From Sphingopyxis sp. PAMC25046 (lineage in GTDB: Bacteria; Pseudomonadota; Alphaproteobacteria; Sphingomonadales; Sphingomonadaceae): a stretch of 64,000 nt of DNA. The notes below the pieces were generated by a model. It was given only the letters and a program-made list of their open reading frames with translations, was not told the origin of the DNA and did no database searches. The stretch covers positions 2,976,001 to 3,040,000 of the forward strand of contig NZ_CP039250.1 in NCBI RefSeq assembly GCF_004795895.1, given 5' to 3'. The position numbers and the translations under genes are program-made. Shown piece after piece: positions 48,436 to 56,795 of the stretch; within the stretch, counting starts at the first letter, position 1; each line of letters begins with the position of its first letter.

Positions 48436-49259
48436 GGCAGGCGCCCCTCTCCCGGATAGGCCAGCAACAGGTCGGCGCCCGCGTCGGCCGCGATCTGCAC
48501 CGTGCCGGTGAGCGTGAGACATTCGCCCGCTGCGAAAGCCACGCCGTCAGCCAGCCCGTTTCCGGCCACCGGGATCAACCACGCGGTGATGCCATCGGGG
48601 AGCGCGATCGTCCGTGCCCCGCCCGCGAGCCGTTCGAGCACGAACTTCGGACCATCGACCAGAATCTCGCGGTCGTCGTCGACGCGGCCCGGCGAGGGAT
48701 AAGCTGTATAGGGCCGCGGGTCGGCAACCGCGACGCCGTCATCGAGATGCAGCTCGCGCGGACGACCGTAATCGTAGAGCCGATAGGTTGTTTCGCTGTT
48801 CTGCTGCACCTCGATCAGCGTCAGACCGGCCCCAATCGCATGGACGGTGCCCGAGGGGACGTAGAAGAAATCGCCCGCCTTGACGGGTTTCCAGTCGAGC
48901 AATTGTTCGATGCTGCTGTCGAGCGCGGCCGCGCGCAACCTCTCCCCGTCGACGGGCGCCTTCGTCCCGAGCGCAATGGTCGCGCCGGGCTCGGCGCCAA
49001 GGACCAGCCAGCATTCGTCCTTGCCGCGCGGCAATCCGCGGGCATGCGCCTGCGCGTCGTCGGGGTGGACCTGCACCGACAGTTTTTCGCTGGTGAACAG
49101 ATATTTGATCAGCAGGTCGGGCGCCGCATCGCCGGGCGCCTGGAACCATATTTCGCCCACCGGCTCGCCGCTCGCAGGCGAATCGCAAAACGGAGCCCGC
49201 AATTCGCGCCGCCCCCAGGGCTTTTCCACCCGGTGAGTCGCAAGCAAGGTCGCTGGCAC
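48432..49259 (-). CDS. manA: Class I mannose-6-phosphate isomerase
   Basis: 275 residues, a short class I phosphomannose isomerase (EC 5.3.1.8) converting mannose-6-phosphate to fructose-6-phosphate. KPWGRRELRAPF at the N-terminus, LSVQVHPDDAQA with the zinc ligands, and GDFFYVPSGTVHAIGAGLTLIEVQQNSETTYRLYDYGR, including the active-site His and Arg, match the YvyI/ManA-small group. The GTG at 49259 has GGAGG 6 bases upstream; a TTG at 49262 is too close. First gene of the manA-permease-GH92d-GH2 operon. Confidence 0.9.
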   Translation of the reverse strand: MPATLLATHRVEKPWGRRELRAPFCDSPASGEPVGEIWFQAPGDAAPDLLIKYLFTSEKLSVQVHPDDAQAHARGLPRGKDECWLVLGAEPGATIALGTKAPVDGERLRAAALDSSIEQLLDWKPVKAGDFFYVPSGTVHAIGAGLTLIEVQQNSETTYRLYDYGRPRELHLDDGVAVADPRPYTAYPSPGRVDDDREILVDGPKFVLERLAGGARTIALPDGITAWLIPVAGNGLADGVAFAAGECLTLTGTVQIAADAGADLLLAYPGEGRLP

Positions 49260-49470
49260 CAATCCCCTCCTTCATTGCCCCGCCCGCCTTTCCGGGTCGG
49301 GAGCGCCGCCACCCGAAGGCATTCCGGCGGCCGATTTTTCGCAGCCTGCCCCGTGCACGCCGTCGGCGTCAAGATAATAATGAAAATTAATTTATTTGAT
49401 CGAAGGTGCGTTTGTGGCATGTCCAGGCGAAAGAGGACGGCGCCGACGTCGATCCTGCGGGAGAGAAAAA
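49260..49470. promoter_or_regulatory. Divergent promoter region, manA operon and sugar porter
   Basis: This 211-base gap separates two divergent starts. Its middle (about 49370-49400) is sharply A/T-rich and contains AAATTAATTT, a 10-bp perfect palindrome at about 49384-49393. The nearby ROK regulator is the obvious candidate binder, but no matched second site is visible. No gene recognised. Confidence 0.4.
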
Positions 49471-50826
49471 TTGACGGATACGCCCGAGAGCGCAGCCTTT
49501 TCCGGCGCTGACGCGCAGCCCCGTGCACGCCGAGGCGTCCTGGCCGCTGCGATCGGAACAGCGGCGCTCGCCGGACTCCTCTTCGGATTCGATACCGCGG
49601 TCATCGCCGGCGTGACCGGCGACCTCACGCGTCTCTTCGCCCTCACCCCCGAAACGCTCGGCGTCACCGTGTCCGCCGCGCTCTGGGGAACCTTGGTCGG
49701 CGCGTTGTTCGCGGGCAAGCCGGGCGACGCCTTCGGCAGCCGCGACAGCCTGCGCGTGCTCGCCGTCCTCTATTTCGTCGCGGGGCTCGGCTGCGCGCTC
49801 GCGCCCAGCTGGACGGCATTTCTCGTCTTCCGTTTCATATGCGGGCTGGCGATCGGCGGTTCGTCGGTGCTGGCGCCCGTCTATATTGCCGAGATCGCGC
49901 CGCCGCGGCACCGCGGCTTTCTCGTCGGCCTGTTCCAGCTGATGATCGTCACCGGCATCCTCGTCGCCTATCTGAGCAATGCGACGATCGCGGGGCTAAT
50001 CGGCGGCGAGGCGGCGTGGCGCTGGAAACTGGGTGTGACCGCCGCCCCTGCCCTGCTCTTCTTCATCCTGCTCTTCGCGATTCCCAACAGCCCGCGCTGG
50101 CTGATAACCAAGGGGCGCCGCGGCGAAGCGAGCTTGGCGATGGCCCGCATCGGTGCACCGAGCGCCGAACTCGACCGGATCGAAGAAGCGCTCGAACGCG
50201 ATCCGCCGGGCGAGAAATTGTCGTGGCGCCGGCACCGCCGGCCGATGCTGCTCGCCATCCTGATCGCGATGTTCAACCAGCTCGCGGGCATCAACGCGGT
50301 CCTCTATTATCTGAACGATATTTTCGCGCGCGCTGGGTCGCTATCGCCCGACCGGCAAGCCGTGATGATCGGCATCGCCAACCTCGTCTTCACGCTCGCC
50401 GGCATGGCCCTGATCGACCGCCTCGGGCGCAAGACGCTGCTGCTCGCGGGCGCGGCGGGAATGACGCTGTGCCTCGCCGCCGCGGCCGGGGTGCTGTTCG
50501 GCGCGCTCGGCACGGGTCTGATGCTGCCCGCGCTGATCGGGTTCATCGCCTTTTTCGCGACCAGTCAGGGCGCGGTCATCTGGGTCTATATTTCGGAGAT
50601 TTTCCCGACCCCGGTGCGCGCACGCGGCAGCGCGCTCGGCGCCAGCACGCACTGGCTGATGAACGCGCTGATCGCCGGGATATTCCCGGTGCTGATCGCC
50701 TGGTCGCCCGGCGCCCCCTTCGTCATCTTCGCCGCCGCGATGGTCGTTCAGTTCGTCGTCGTCGCGGCGGTCTTTCCCGAAACGAAGGGCGTCGATCTCG
50801 ACGACATGGCGCAGCGGATAGATTAG
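49471..50826 (+). CDS. MFS sugar porter (XylE/GalP-like)
   Basis: A 451-residue inner-membrane sugar/proton symporter. Sugar-porter motifs in order: LLFGFDTAVIAG in helix 1, PVYIAEIAPPRHRGFLVGLFQL between helices 4 and 5, PNSPRWLI in the central loop, FNQLAGINAVLYY in helix 7, DRLGRKTLL after helix 8, and WVYISEIFPTPVRARG in helix 10. The TTG start at 49471 follows GGGAGAG; the upstream ATG frame lacks a ribosome-binding site. Divergent from manA and convergent with the ROK regulator, so mannose or glucose import is expected. Confidence 0.9.
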   Translation: MTDTPESAAFSGADAQPRARRGVLAAAIGTAALAGLLFGFDTAVIAGVTGDLTRLFALTPETLGVTVSAALWGTLVGALFAGKPGDAFGSRDSLRVLAVLYFVAGLGCALAPSWTAFLVFRFICGLAIGGSSVLAPVYIAEIAPPRHRGFLVGLFQLMIVTGILVAYLSNATIAGLIGGEAAWRWKLGVTAAPALLFFILLFAIPNSPRWLITKGRRGEASLAMARIGAPSAELDRIEEALERDPPGEKLSWRRHRRPMLLAILIAMFNQLAGINAVLYYLNDIFARAGSLSPDRQAVMIGIANLVFTLAGMALIDRLGRKTLLLAGAAGMTLCLAAAAGVLFGALGTGLMLPALIGFIAFFATSQGAVIWVYISEIFPTPVRARGSALGASTHWLMNALIAGIFPVLIAWSPGAPFVIFAAAMVVQFVVVAAVFPETKGVDLDDMAQRID

Positions 50827-50833
50827 GGCCCGA

Positions 50834-52075
50834 TCAGCGCCCCGCCTGCATCAGGATCGATTCCGACGGCAGGATATGGTCGAGGAAGGGGATGATCGCG
50901 GCGCCGATCGCCGAGGCGTCTTCGGCCGCGCCCGCCCGCCGTACAGGCGCTACGGCCGGAAGCTGGCGCCCCGCCATCCGGGCGTTGAGCCGCTCGACGA
51001 GACCGTCGACCAATTTGCCGGGGAGCCGCCCCCCGATCAGGATCGCGGCGGGATTGATCAGGCAATTGACCGCGATCAGCGGCTGGACGAGCGCGTCTGC
51101 GGCATCGTCGAGCCATTTCAGGATCACCGCCTCGGCATCGGGCGAACTGCCGAGCAGCGCGTCGGGCGCCTCGATGCCATGCCCGGCGGCTTCGAGCCGC
51201 GCGTAAAGCGCCGACAACGAAACCGTGTCCTGCACATTCGCTCCGTCGCCGCGTTCGGGATCGGGCATCGCCCAAATCTCGCCTGACCGCGAGTCGGCGC
51301 CGCGGACATAGCTGCGGTCGATGACGAGACCCCCGCCGAGGCCGGCGCTGATCAGCAGGTAGAAGAAGCTCGGCAGCGCGATGCCATTGCCGAGATGGAC
51401 TTCGCCGAGCGCCGCCGAAGCGGCGTCATTGTCGGCATGGAGCGGCCACGGGAGCACCTCGCCGAGGAGCGCACCAAGATCGATTCCATCCCACGCGTCA
51501 TATTCCGTCGGCCGATGCGGCAGCGCGATGCGGCCGAGGTCGTCGGGAAGCGCCACCCCGACGCCCAGGATGCGTGCCCGGTCGACCCCGCCCTCCTCGA
51601 GCAGACCGGGCAATATTTCGCGCACATGGTCGACGACCGTTCCAGGAAGCGCGAACGCGATCTCGCGCGTGTGGCGGCTGCGAATCTTGCCGGCAAGGTC
51701 GAGTGTCACCAGCGTGATATGATCGCGGTCTATGTTGAGCCCGATCGCGAAGGCGCCGTCGGGATCGATGACGATCCGCATCGCGGGCTGGCCGCGCTTG
51801 CCCTGCAGGCGCCCCGCGGGCTTGACCAGACCGAGGTCGATCAGCCGCTTCGTGATGTTGACGATCGTCGGCGGCGTGAGGCCGGTCACGCGCGCGAGGT
51901 CGCTGCGCGTCGTCTCTTCGGTCAGGCGGATCGCCTGGAGCACGATCCGCTGGTTATAGTCGCCGGCGCGCTCGAGATTGGTGCCCGACAGGCTGAGCGT
52001 CAGCCGCGCGTCGCGCGCCTCGGGGCCGCTCGTGGCCGATTGGCGGCGGTCGCGACCCGGAAGGTTGAGACTCAT
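50834..52075 (-). CDS. ROK-family transcriptional regulator (NagC/Mlc/XylR type)
   Basis: 413 residues. The N-terminal winged helix is NQRIVLQAIRLTEETTRSDLARVTGLTPPTIVNITKRLIDLGLV (about 41-84). A C-terminal ROK sugar-binding domain follows: GLNIDRDHITLVTLD, LHADNDAASAALGE, LISAGLGGGLVIDRSYVRG. The zinc site of ROK regulators (GEIGH plus CxCGxxGC) is missing: the sequence reads GEIWAM and the following loop has no cysteine. Sugar sensing may therefore be altered. ATG 52075 is preferred to the TTG at 52093. It probably controls the adjacent mannose uptake and processing genes. Confidence 0.88.
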   Translation of the reverse strand: MSLNLPGRDRRQSATSGPEARDARLTLSLSGTNLERAGDYNQRIVLQAIRLTEETTRSDLARVTGLTPPTIVNITKRLIDLGLVKPAGRLQGKRGQPAMRIVIDPDGAFAIGLNIDRDHITLVTLDLAGKIRSRHTREIAFALPGTVVDHVREILPGLLEEGGVDRARILGVGVALPDDLGRIALPHRPTEYDAWDGIDLGALLGEVLPWPLHADNDAASAALGEVHLGNGIALPSFFYLLISAGLGGGLVIDRSYVRGADSRSGEIWAMPDPERGDGANVQDTVSLSALYARLEAAGHGIEAPDALLGSSPDAEAVILKWLDDAADALVQPLIAVNCLINPAAILIGGRLPGKLVDGLVERLNARMAGRQLPAVAPVRRAGAAEDASAIGAAIIPFLDHILPSESILMQAGR

Positions 52076-52149
52076 TGCAGGACTGTCCTCCAAGCTTGTT
52101 CGAATGCCCGGCGCCCCCCGCCAAACAGACTCATGCCATAAATATATAT

Positions 52150-52177
52150 GCTTTAATAATTAGATTTTAGATAAAGC
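52150..52177. promoter_or_regulatory. Inverted repeat before the ROK regulator
   Basis: GCTTTA (52150-52155) and TAAAGC (52172-52177) flank a 16-base A/T-rich spacer in the 141-base gap between the DUF885 stop and the regulator start. It may be an autoregulatory ROK site; A/T-rich dyads of this size are typical for the family. Weak on its own. Confidence 0.3.
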
Positions 52178-52216
52178 GAAGCGCCGCCCCGCTGTCAATC
52201 GGCTGGGTATCGAAGT

Positions 52217-54025
52217 TCATCGCTTCGTCGCGATATAGGTACCGACCTGTTCCTCGAGGATGCTGAGCGGAAGCGCGCCTTCGCCCAGCACCGCTTCGTG
52301 GAAATCGCGAATATCGAAACGCGGTCCGAGTTCGCGTTCGGCGCGCTCGCGCAGTTCGGCGATCTTCAATTGCCCGACCATATAGCTCGTCGCCTGCCCC
52401 GGCCAGTTGAAATAGCGGTCGACCTCGCGCGCGATGTCGGTGTCGGCGACCGAGCTGTTCGCGCGGAAATAGGCGATCGCCTGCTCGCGCGTCCACCGTT
52501 TCGAATGGATGCCGGTGTCGAGCACCAGCCGGATCGCGCGCCATACCTGCAGCGACAACATGCCGAACCGGTCGTAGGGATTCTTGTAGACCCCCATCTC
52601 GTTCGCGAGCCGCTCCGAATAGAGCCCCCAGCCCTCGATATAGGCGCCATAGCCGCCGAACTTGCGGAACTTCGGGATGCCGGCCAGTTCCTGCTGCCGC
52701 GCGATCTGGAAATGATGGCCCGGCGCGCCCTCGTGCGCGGCGATCGCCGCGACCTGAACCTTTTGCGTCTGGTTCATGTCGACGAGATTGACATAATAGA
52801 TGCCCGGCCGCGACCCGTCCGCCGAGGGCGGATTATAAAAAGCGGTCGATGCGGTTGCCTCACGCCATTTCTCGACCGCGCGCACCTCCAGCGCCGCCTT
52901 GGGCAGCACGCTGAAATAGCGCGGCGCCGCCGCCATCGCCGCGGCGATCACCGCGCGCGCATCGGTCAGATAGGCTTCGCGGCCGGCGGCGGTGTTCGGG
53001 TATTTGAGCTTGGGGTCGGTGCGGATATGGTCGAAAAACTGTTCGAGCGTGCCCGTAAAACCGACCTCACGCTTGATCGCTTCCATTTCCTGTCGAATCG
53101 CCGCAACCTGTGTCAGCCCCAGCTCGTGGATCTGGTTGGCGGTCAGGTCGGTGGTCGTCGAATTCTTGAGCCGGTCGGCATAATAGGCCGCGCCGTCGGG
53201 CAGGCTCCACACGCCGAAATTGCCCTTCGACTGGGGTTCGATCTCGTCGATCGCGGCGATCAGCACGTCATAGCCGTGCTTGAACGGGCCGGTCAGCGCC
53301 GCGGTCGCATCGGCGATCAACTTCGCCTTGACCGCATCGGGCGCATCGAGCGCGCCGACCTTTTTGCGGAAATCGGCGAGCAGCGTCGAATCCGCTCCGC
53401 CGTCGAACGGCGCGCCGACGAGGATCTTCTTCGCATCAGCGCGCGCGGGCGCGAAATTGACCTTGTTAGGCACGGCCCCTGCGGCCGCCTGCTCGCGCAT
53501 CGTTGCGGCGACCTCGCGCATTACGCGGTCGGTGTCGCGAAGGCGTGCGATATAGGCCTCGGCATCGGCGACGCTATCGACCTTGTGATTGTTGATCAGC
53601 AATACCGGAATATCCCCCGCCGGGCTGCCGTTGGTCGTCACCGGGAAGCGGAGCTTGCGGAAAGGGAAGGATGCGCGGCGGCGCTCGACGTCATATTCGA
53701 ACAGGCGATAGCTGACGCGCGCGCTCGCGCCCAATTGTTCGGGGCGAAAGCGCGCGTGCATCTCCTTGAGCTGCTGCTCGAGCAACGCCTGCTCGCGCAC
53801 TGCGGCGGCGTCGGTATAATCGTCGAGCCGGTCGTAATCGGTCTTGAGCCCGAGATGCGTCTGACTTTCGGGCTGGAGCGCGATCCGCGTATCGAATGCG
53901 TCGTCGAGAAAGCGGAGCAGCGCTTCGTCCTGCGTCGCCGCCGGCGAGGTCTCGGCCATCGCCGGGGCGGGGAGGACGGCGAGCGGCAACAGCGGCATCA
54001 GCATCAGAGCAACGGCGAAACGCAT
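52217..54025 (-). CDS. DUF885 family secreted metallohydrolase
   Basis: 602 residues with a signal peptide (about 1-24, ending AMAE). DUF885 proteins carry a gluzincin-like zinc site; here HEGAPGHHFQIARQQE supplies HExxxHH-type ligands, and YIEGWGLYSERLANEMG the distal glutamate. GIYYVNLVDMN and WPGQATSYMVGQLKI are also conserved in the family. It is probably a periplasmic carboxypeptidase-like or unknown hydrolase. ATG 54025 follows AGGAGAATTTTC. Divergent from a secreted amidohydrolase, with a 110-base shared promoter gap containing CGCAATC (54074-54080) / GATTGCG (54098-54104). Confidence 0.87.
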   Translation of the reverse strand: MRFAVALMLMPLLPLAVLPAPAMAETSPAATQDEALLRFLDDAFDTRIALQPESQTHLGLKTDYDRLDDYTDAAAVREQALLEQQLKEMHARFRPEQLGASARVSYRLFEYDVERRRASFPFRKLRFPVTTNGSPAGDIPVLLINNHKVDSVADAEAYIARLRDTDRVMREVAATMREQAAAGAVPNKVNFAPARADAKKILVGAPFDGGADSTLLADFRKKVGALDAPDAVKAKLIADATAALTGPFKHGYDVLIAAIDEIEPQSKGNFGVWSLPDGAAYYADRLKNSTTTDLTANQIHELGLTQVAAIRQEMEAIKREVGFTGTLEQFFDHIRTDPKLKYPNTAAGREAYLTDARAVIAAAMAAAPRYFSVLPKAALEVRAVEKWREATASTAFYNPPSADGSRPGIYYVNLVDMNQTQKVQVAAIAAHEGAPGHHFQIARQQELAGIPKFRKFGGYGAYIEGWGLYSERLANEMGVYKNPYDRFGMLSLQVWRAIRLVLDTGIHSKRWTREQAIAYFRANSSVADTDIAREVDRYFNWPGQATSYMVGQLKIAELRERAERELGPRFDIRDFHEAVLGEGALPLSILEEQVGTYIATKR

Positions 54026-54135
54026 GAAAATTCTCCTGTCGAATGCGTTGCTTGTACCCGCCGCCCGCTTCCGCGCAATCACTACCACTCGTTGATCGAT
54101 TGCGGACAGGGAGCGGTCCGGCTAGCGAACCGTGC

Positions 54136-55500
54136 ATGATCAAGCCCCGCTCCCGCCGCCTCGCCGTCATCGCCGCTATTGCCGCGCTCGGCCTCGCGCC
54201 GTCGCCGACGGCAGCGTCCGAAGCGACGCTTTATACGGGTGCGACCGTCATCGACGGCACCGGCGGCGCGGCGCGCGCCGGTCAGGACATATTGGTCGAG
54301 GGCGAGCGTATCGTGGCGATCGGCGCGCATGATGCGCTGGCGTCGCGGGCCGGAACGGCCCGGCGGGTCGACCTATCGGGTCGCTTCGTCATCCCGGGAC
54401 TGATCGACAGCCACGTCCATCTCGCGACGCCGCCGAACCGGAAACGCGCCGAGGCGATCCTGCGCCGCCAGCTTTACGGCGGCGTCACCGCGGTGCGCGA
54501 CATGGCCGACGATCTGCGCGCGGTGGGCGATCTGGCGCGCGCTTCGCTCGTGGGGGAGATCGCCGCGCCCGACATCTATTATGCCGCGCTGATGGCGGGT
54601 CCGCCCTTTTTCGAAGACCCACGCGTCCTGTCGGTCAGCCGAGGCTTCGCGCCGGGAACCGCGCCCTGGATGCAGGCGATCGATGCGGACACCGATCTGC
54701 GCACCGCAGTGACGCTGGCCCGCGGCACGTCGGCGACCGCGATCAAAATCTATGCCGACCTTCCGGCAGAGCGCGTCACCGCGATCACCGCCGAGGCGCA
54801 CCGCCAGAAGATGATGATCTGGGCGCACAGCGCGATCTTCCCCGCCCGCCCCGCCGACGTCATCGCCGCGGGCGCCGACGTCGTCAGCCATGTCTGCTAT
54901 CTGGGCTATGAAGCGCAGCCGCAGATGCTCGCGGCCTATGAGGACCGCACGCCGGTCGACGAGACGCGCCTCGCGCCGACGGGCGACGACCCCGTCGTCG
55001 CCGGCCTCTACCGGGCGATGGCGAAGCAGGGCACGATCCTCGACGCGACGGGCAGCTTGTTCGTGAAGTTCGAGGCGGCGCGCAAGGCCGATCCAAAGGC
55101 GAAGCCGCTGCGTTGCGGCGGCGCGCGCACGATCCGCCTGACGCAGCAGGCGTGGCGCGCCGGCATTCCGATCGCAACGGGCACCGATTTCGTCGACCCC
55201 GCGAGCAACCCCTGGCCCGAAGTCCATGCCGAGCTGCGCTATCTGGCGCACGATGTCGGCATGCCGCCGCTCGCCGTCATCCATTCGGCGACGCTGGTCG
55301 GCGCGCGCGCGGCCGGGCAGGATAAGGATATGGGGTCGATCGAGCCGGGCAAGCTCGCGAACTTCGTTGTGCTGGCCGCCGACCCGCTGGCCGACATCGA
55401 CAATATCGAACGGATCGAGATGACCGTGAAGCGCGGCCGCGAATACAGGCGCGCCGATTATGTTGCACCGACGCCGAGCGAGCTGGGCGACGAGGATTGA
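54136..55500 (+). CDS. Secreted amidohydrolase (prolidase-like binuclear type)
   Basis: 454 residues with a signal peptide (about 1-26, ending TAAS). Amidohydrolase_1 layout: YTGATVIDGTGG, GRFVIPGLIDSHVHL (metal-binding HxH), Lys in ATAIKIYADL as the carboxylated lysine, IWAHSAIF, VVSHVCYLGY, IATGTDFVDP with the metal Asp, and IEPGKLANFVVLAADPLADI. This matches the imidazolonepropionase/Xaa-Pro dipeptidase-like branch seen in many sphingomonads. The start is ATG 54136, though its leader has no clear Shine-Dalgarno. Expected to hydrolyse an amide, dipeptide or lactone in the periplasm. Confidence 0.87.
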   Translation: MIKPRSRRLAVIAAIAALGLAPSPTAASEATLYTGATVIDGTGGAARAGQDILVEGERIVAIGAHDALASRAGTARRVDLSGRFVIPGLIDSHVHLATPPNRKRAEAILRRQLYGGVTAVRDMADDLRAVGDLARASLVGEIAAPDIYYAALMAGPPFFEDPRVLSVSRGFAPGTAPWMQAIDADTDLRTAVTLARGTSATAIKIYADLPAERVTAITAEAHRQKMMIWAHSAIFPARPADVIAAGADVVSHVCYLGYEAQPQMLAAYEDRTPVDETRLAPTGDDPVVAGLYRAMAKQGTILDATGSLFVKFEAARKADPKAKPLRCGGARTIRLTQQAWRAGIPIATGTDFVDPASNPWPEVHAELRYLAHDVGMPPLAVIHSATLVGARAAGQDKDMGSIEPGKLANFVVLAADPLADIDNIERIEMTVKRGREYRRADYVAPTPSELGDED

Positions 55501-55530
55501 CCCAACAAGCGGGGTCGGACCGACCGGCGG

Positions 55531-55887
55531 CTAAAATGCGACCGTAAGGCTCGATGCACCGTCCTCCGGGCGCGATGCAGTGCCAGAAGGGATACCGTCG
55601 AAAGCTTCGGCGGCTTCGGATCCGGGCAGCGGCAAACGTCGCCACCGCTCCGAAATCTCGACCGGTTCCCAAAGACCGGGGCCGACGAACGATAGTGCGC
55701 TGCCCGCACTCGCGCAGAGAAAGAGGATCGCCGAGAGCAACATGACCAGCGGGGTCGCGTCGCGCGGCGAAATCGTATGGAACATTTGGTGGAGCCTGAC
55801 CGCCACCAGCCAGGCCACGGCGAGAAGCGACAGACCTGTGGCGCGCAGGCCGAAATTGGCTGCGGCACTTTCATGCCATTTCGTCAT
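55531..55887 (-). CDS. Small hypothetical membrane protein
   Basis: 118 residues, not recognised. Two hydrophobic segments are visible: ATGLSLLAVAWLVAVRL (about 15-31) and PLVMLLSAILFLCASAGSALSFVGPGLW (about 45-72). A soluble C-terminal tail rich in Glu, Pro and Ser ends SSLTVAF. ATG 55887 has GGAGGA 4 bases upstream. It lies 173 bases after kdpE on the same strand, beyond a small hairpin, so it is probably a separate transcript. A plus-strand frame over the same DNA lacks hydrophobic structure and is judged a shadow. Confidence 0.6.
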   Translation of the reverse strand: MTKWHESAAANFGLRATGLSLLAVAWLVAVRLHQMFHTISPRDATPLVMLLSAILFLCASAGSALSFVGPGLWEPVEISERWRRLPLPGSEAAEAFDGIPSGTASRPEDGASSLTVAF

Positions 55888-56027
55888 TCGATCCTCCATC
55901 GGGAGGCCGCTCAATTACGCACGGCCGCATAGGAAATCGAGATCGGGAAAAGGGGATGGGCGTTGAGATCGCGTAGGATTGGCGATGGTCGAAATCGCAG
56001 GCCGAATTCCAGCAGGCGGTGTCAGAA

Positions 56028-56048
56028 GGAACGCGACCGGCCGCGTCC
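56028..56048 (-). terminator. Possible terminator after kdpE
   Basis: GGaACGCG (56028-56035) and CGCGTCC (56042-56048) form a GC-rich stem with one bulged A and a 6-base loop, 12 bases beyond the kdpE stop on the minus strand, followed by TTCCTTC. It is modest but correctly placed. The rest of the 55888-56060 gap shows nothing else. Confidence 0.35.
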
Positions 56049-56060
56049 CCCACAGTGTTT

Positions 56061-56795
56061 TCATATGTTCCAGCGCGACGGTTTGCCATCCTCCGCCAAC
56101 GCGTCGTTGCCGAGCCGCAGCCGATAGCCGATACCAAGCTCGTTGCTGATGATCCGCGGCTGCTGCGGATCGGTTTCGAGCTTCTGGCGCAGCGTTCGCA
56201 CGAGCACCCTCAGATATTCGACATGATGTTCATGCTCGTGCGGCCAGACCTCCGCCATGATCTGCTTGTGCGTGATCACCCGCCCCGGAAATTTCGCGAG
56301 CTGCGCGAGCACGCCATATTCCTTGGGGGTCAGATGGATCTCCTGCCCAGCCTTCGTCACGGTGCGCGCCACGAGGTCGATCGTCACATCCTCGACCGCG
56401 AGCGCCAGCGTTCCCCCGTCGCGGGTCAGCCGATTGCGCAGCGCGACGCGGACCCGGGCCAGCAGCTCGTCGGTATCGAAGGGTTTGGTGAGATAATCGT
56501 CGGCGCCGAGGTCGAGCGCGGCGACCTTTTGATCGGTCGCGTCGCGCGCCGAAACGACGATCAGCGTTGTGTCGGATTGCTGTTTGAACAGCGGTACTAG
56601 TTCGAGCCCGTCGCGATCGGGAAGCCCGAGATCGAGCAAGGTGATGTCGGGACGCTCGGCTCGAAGCTGCTCCAGTGCCCCGCGCGCGGTCTCGGCCTCG
56701 ACGATCGCATAGTCGTTCCTCGCCAACGCCGCTTGGATGAGGCGCCGGATGTGGAGTTCGTCGTCGATCACCAAGACCTTGTGACGCACTTTCAT
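56061..56795 (-). CDS. kdpE: KDP operon response regulator KdpE
   Basis: A 244-residue OmpR/PhoB-type regulator that activates kdpFABC when potassium is limiting. The receiver domain (about 5-118) shows the acidic DDE start, the phospho-acceptor Asp in LLDLGLPDRDGLE, VVSARDA and the Lys of LTKPF. The winged helix (about 130-230) has LTPKEYGVLAQLAKFPGRVITHKQIMAEVWP and the recognition segment YLRVLVRTLRQKLE. The ATG overlaps the kdpD stop as ATGA. Confidence 0.95.
   Translation of the reverse strand: MKVRHKVLVIDDELHIRRLIQAALARNDYAIVEAETARGALEQLRAERPDITLLDLGLPDRDGLELVPLFKQQSDTTLIVVSARDATDQKVAALDLGADDYLTKPFDTDELLARVRVALRNRLTRDGGTLALAVEDVTIDLVARTVTKAGQEIHLTPKEYGVLAQLAKFPGRVITHKQIMAEVWPHEHEHHVEYLRVLVRTLRQKLETDPQQPRIISNELGIGYRLRLGNDALAEDGKPSRWNI

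Noticed and set aside
55513..55525. GGTCGG-A-CCGACC dyad after the amidohydrolase as a terminator
   Set aside because: The loop would be a single base (three if the stem shortens) and there is no T-run; too weak to list.
55580..55966. 128-codon plus-strand frame opposite the small membrane protein
   Set aside because: Hydrophilic Ser/Arg/Ala-rich sequence without structure; the minus-strand frame has two clear hydrophobic helices and a good ribosome-binding site.
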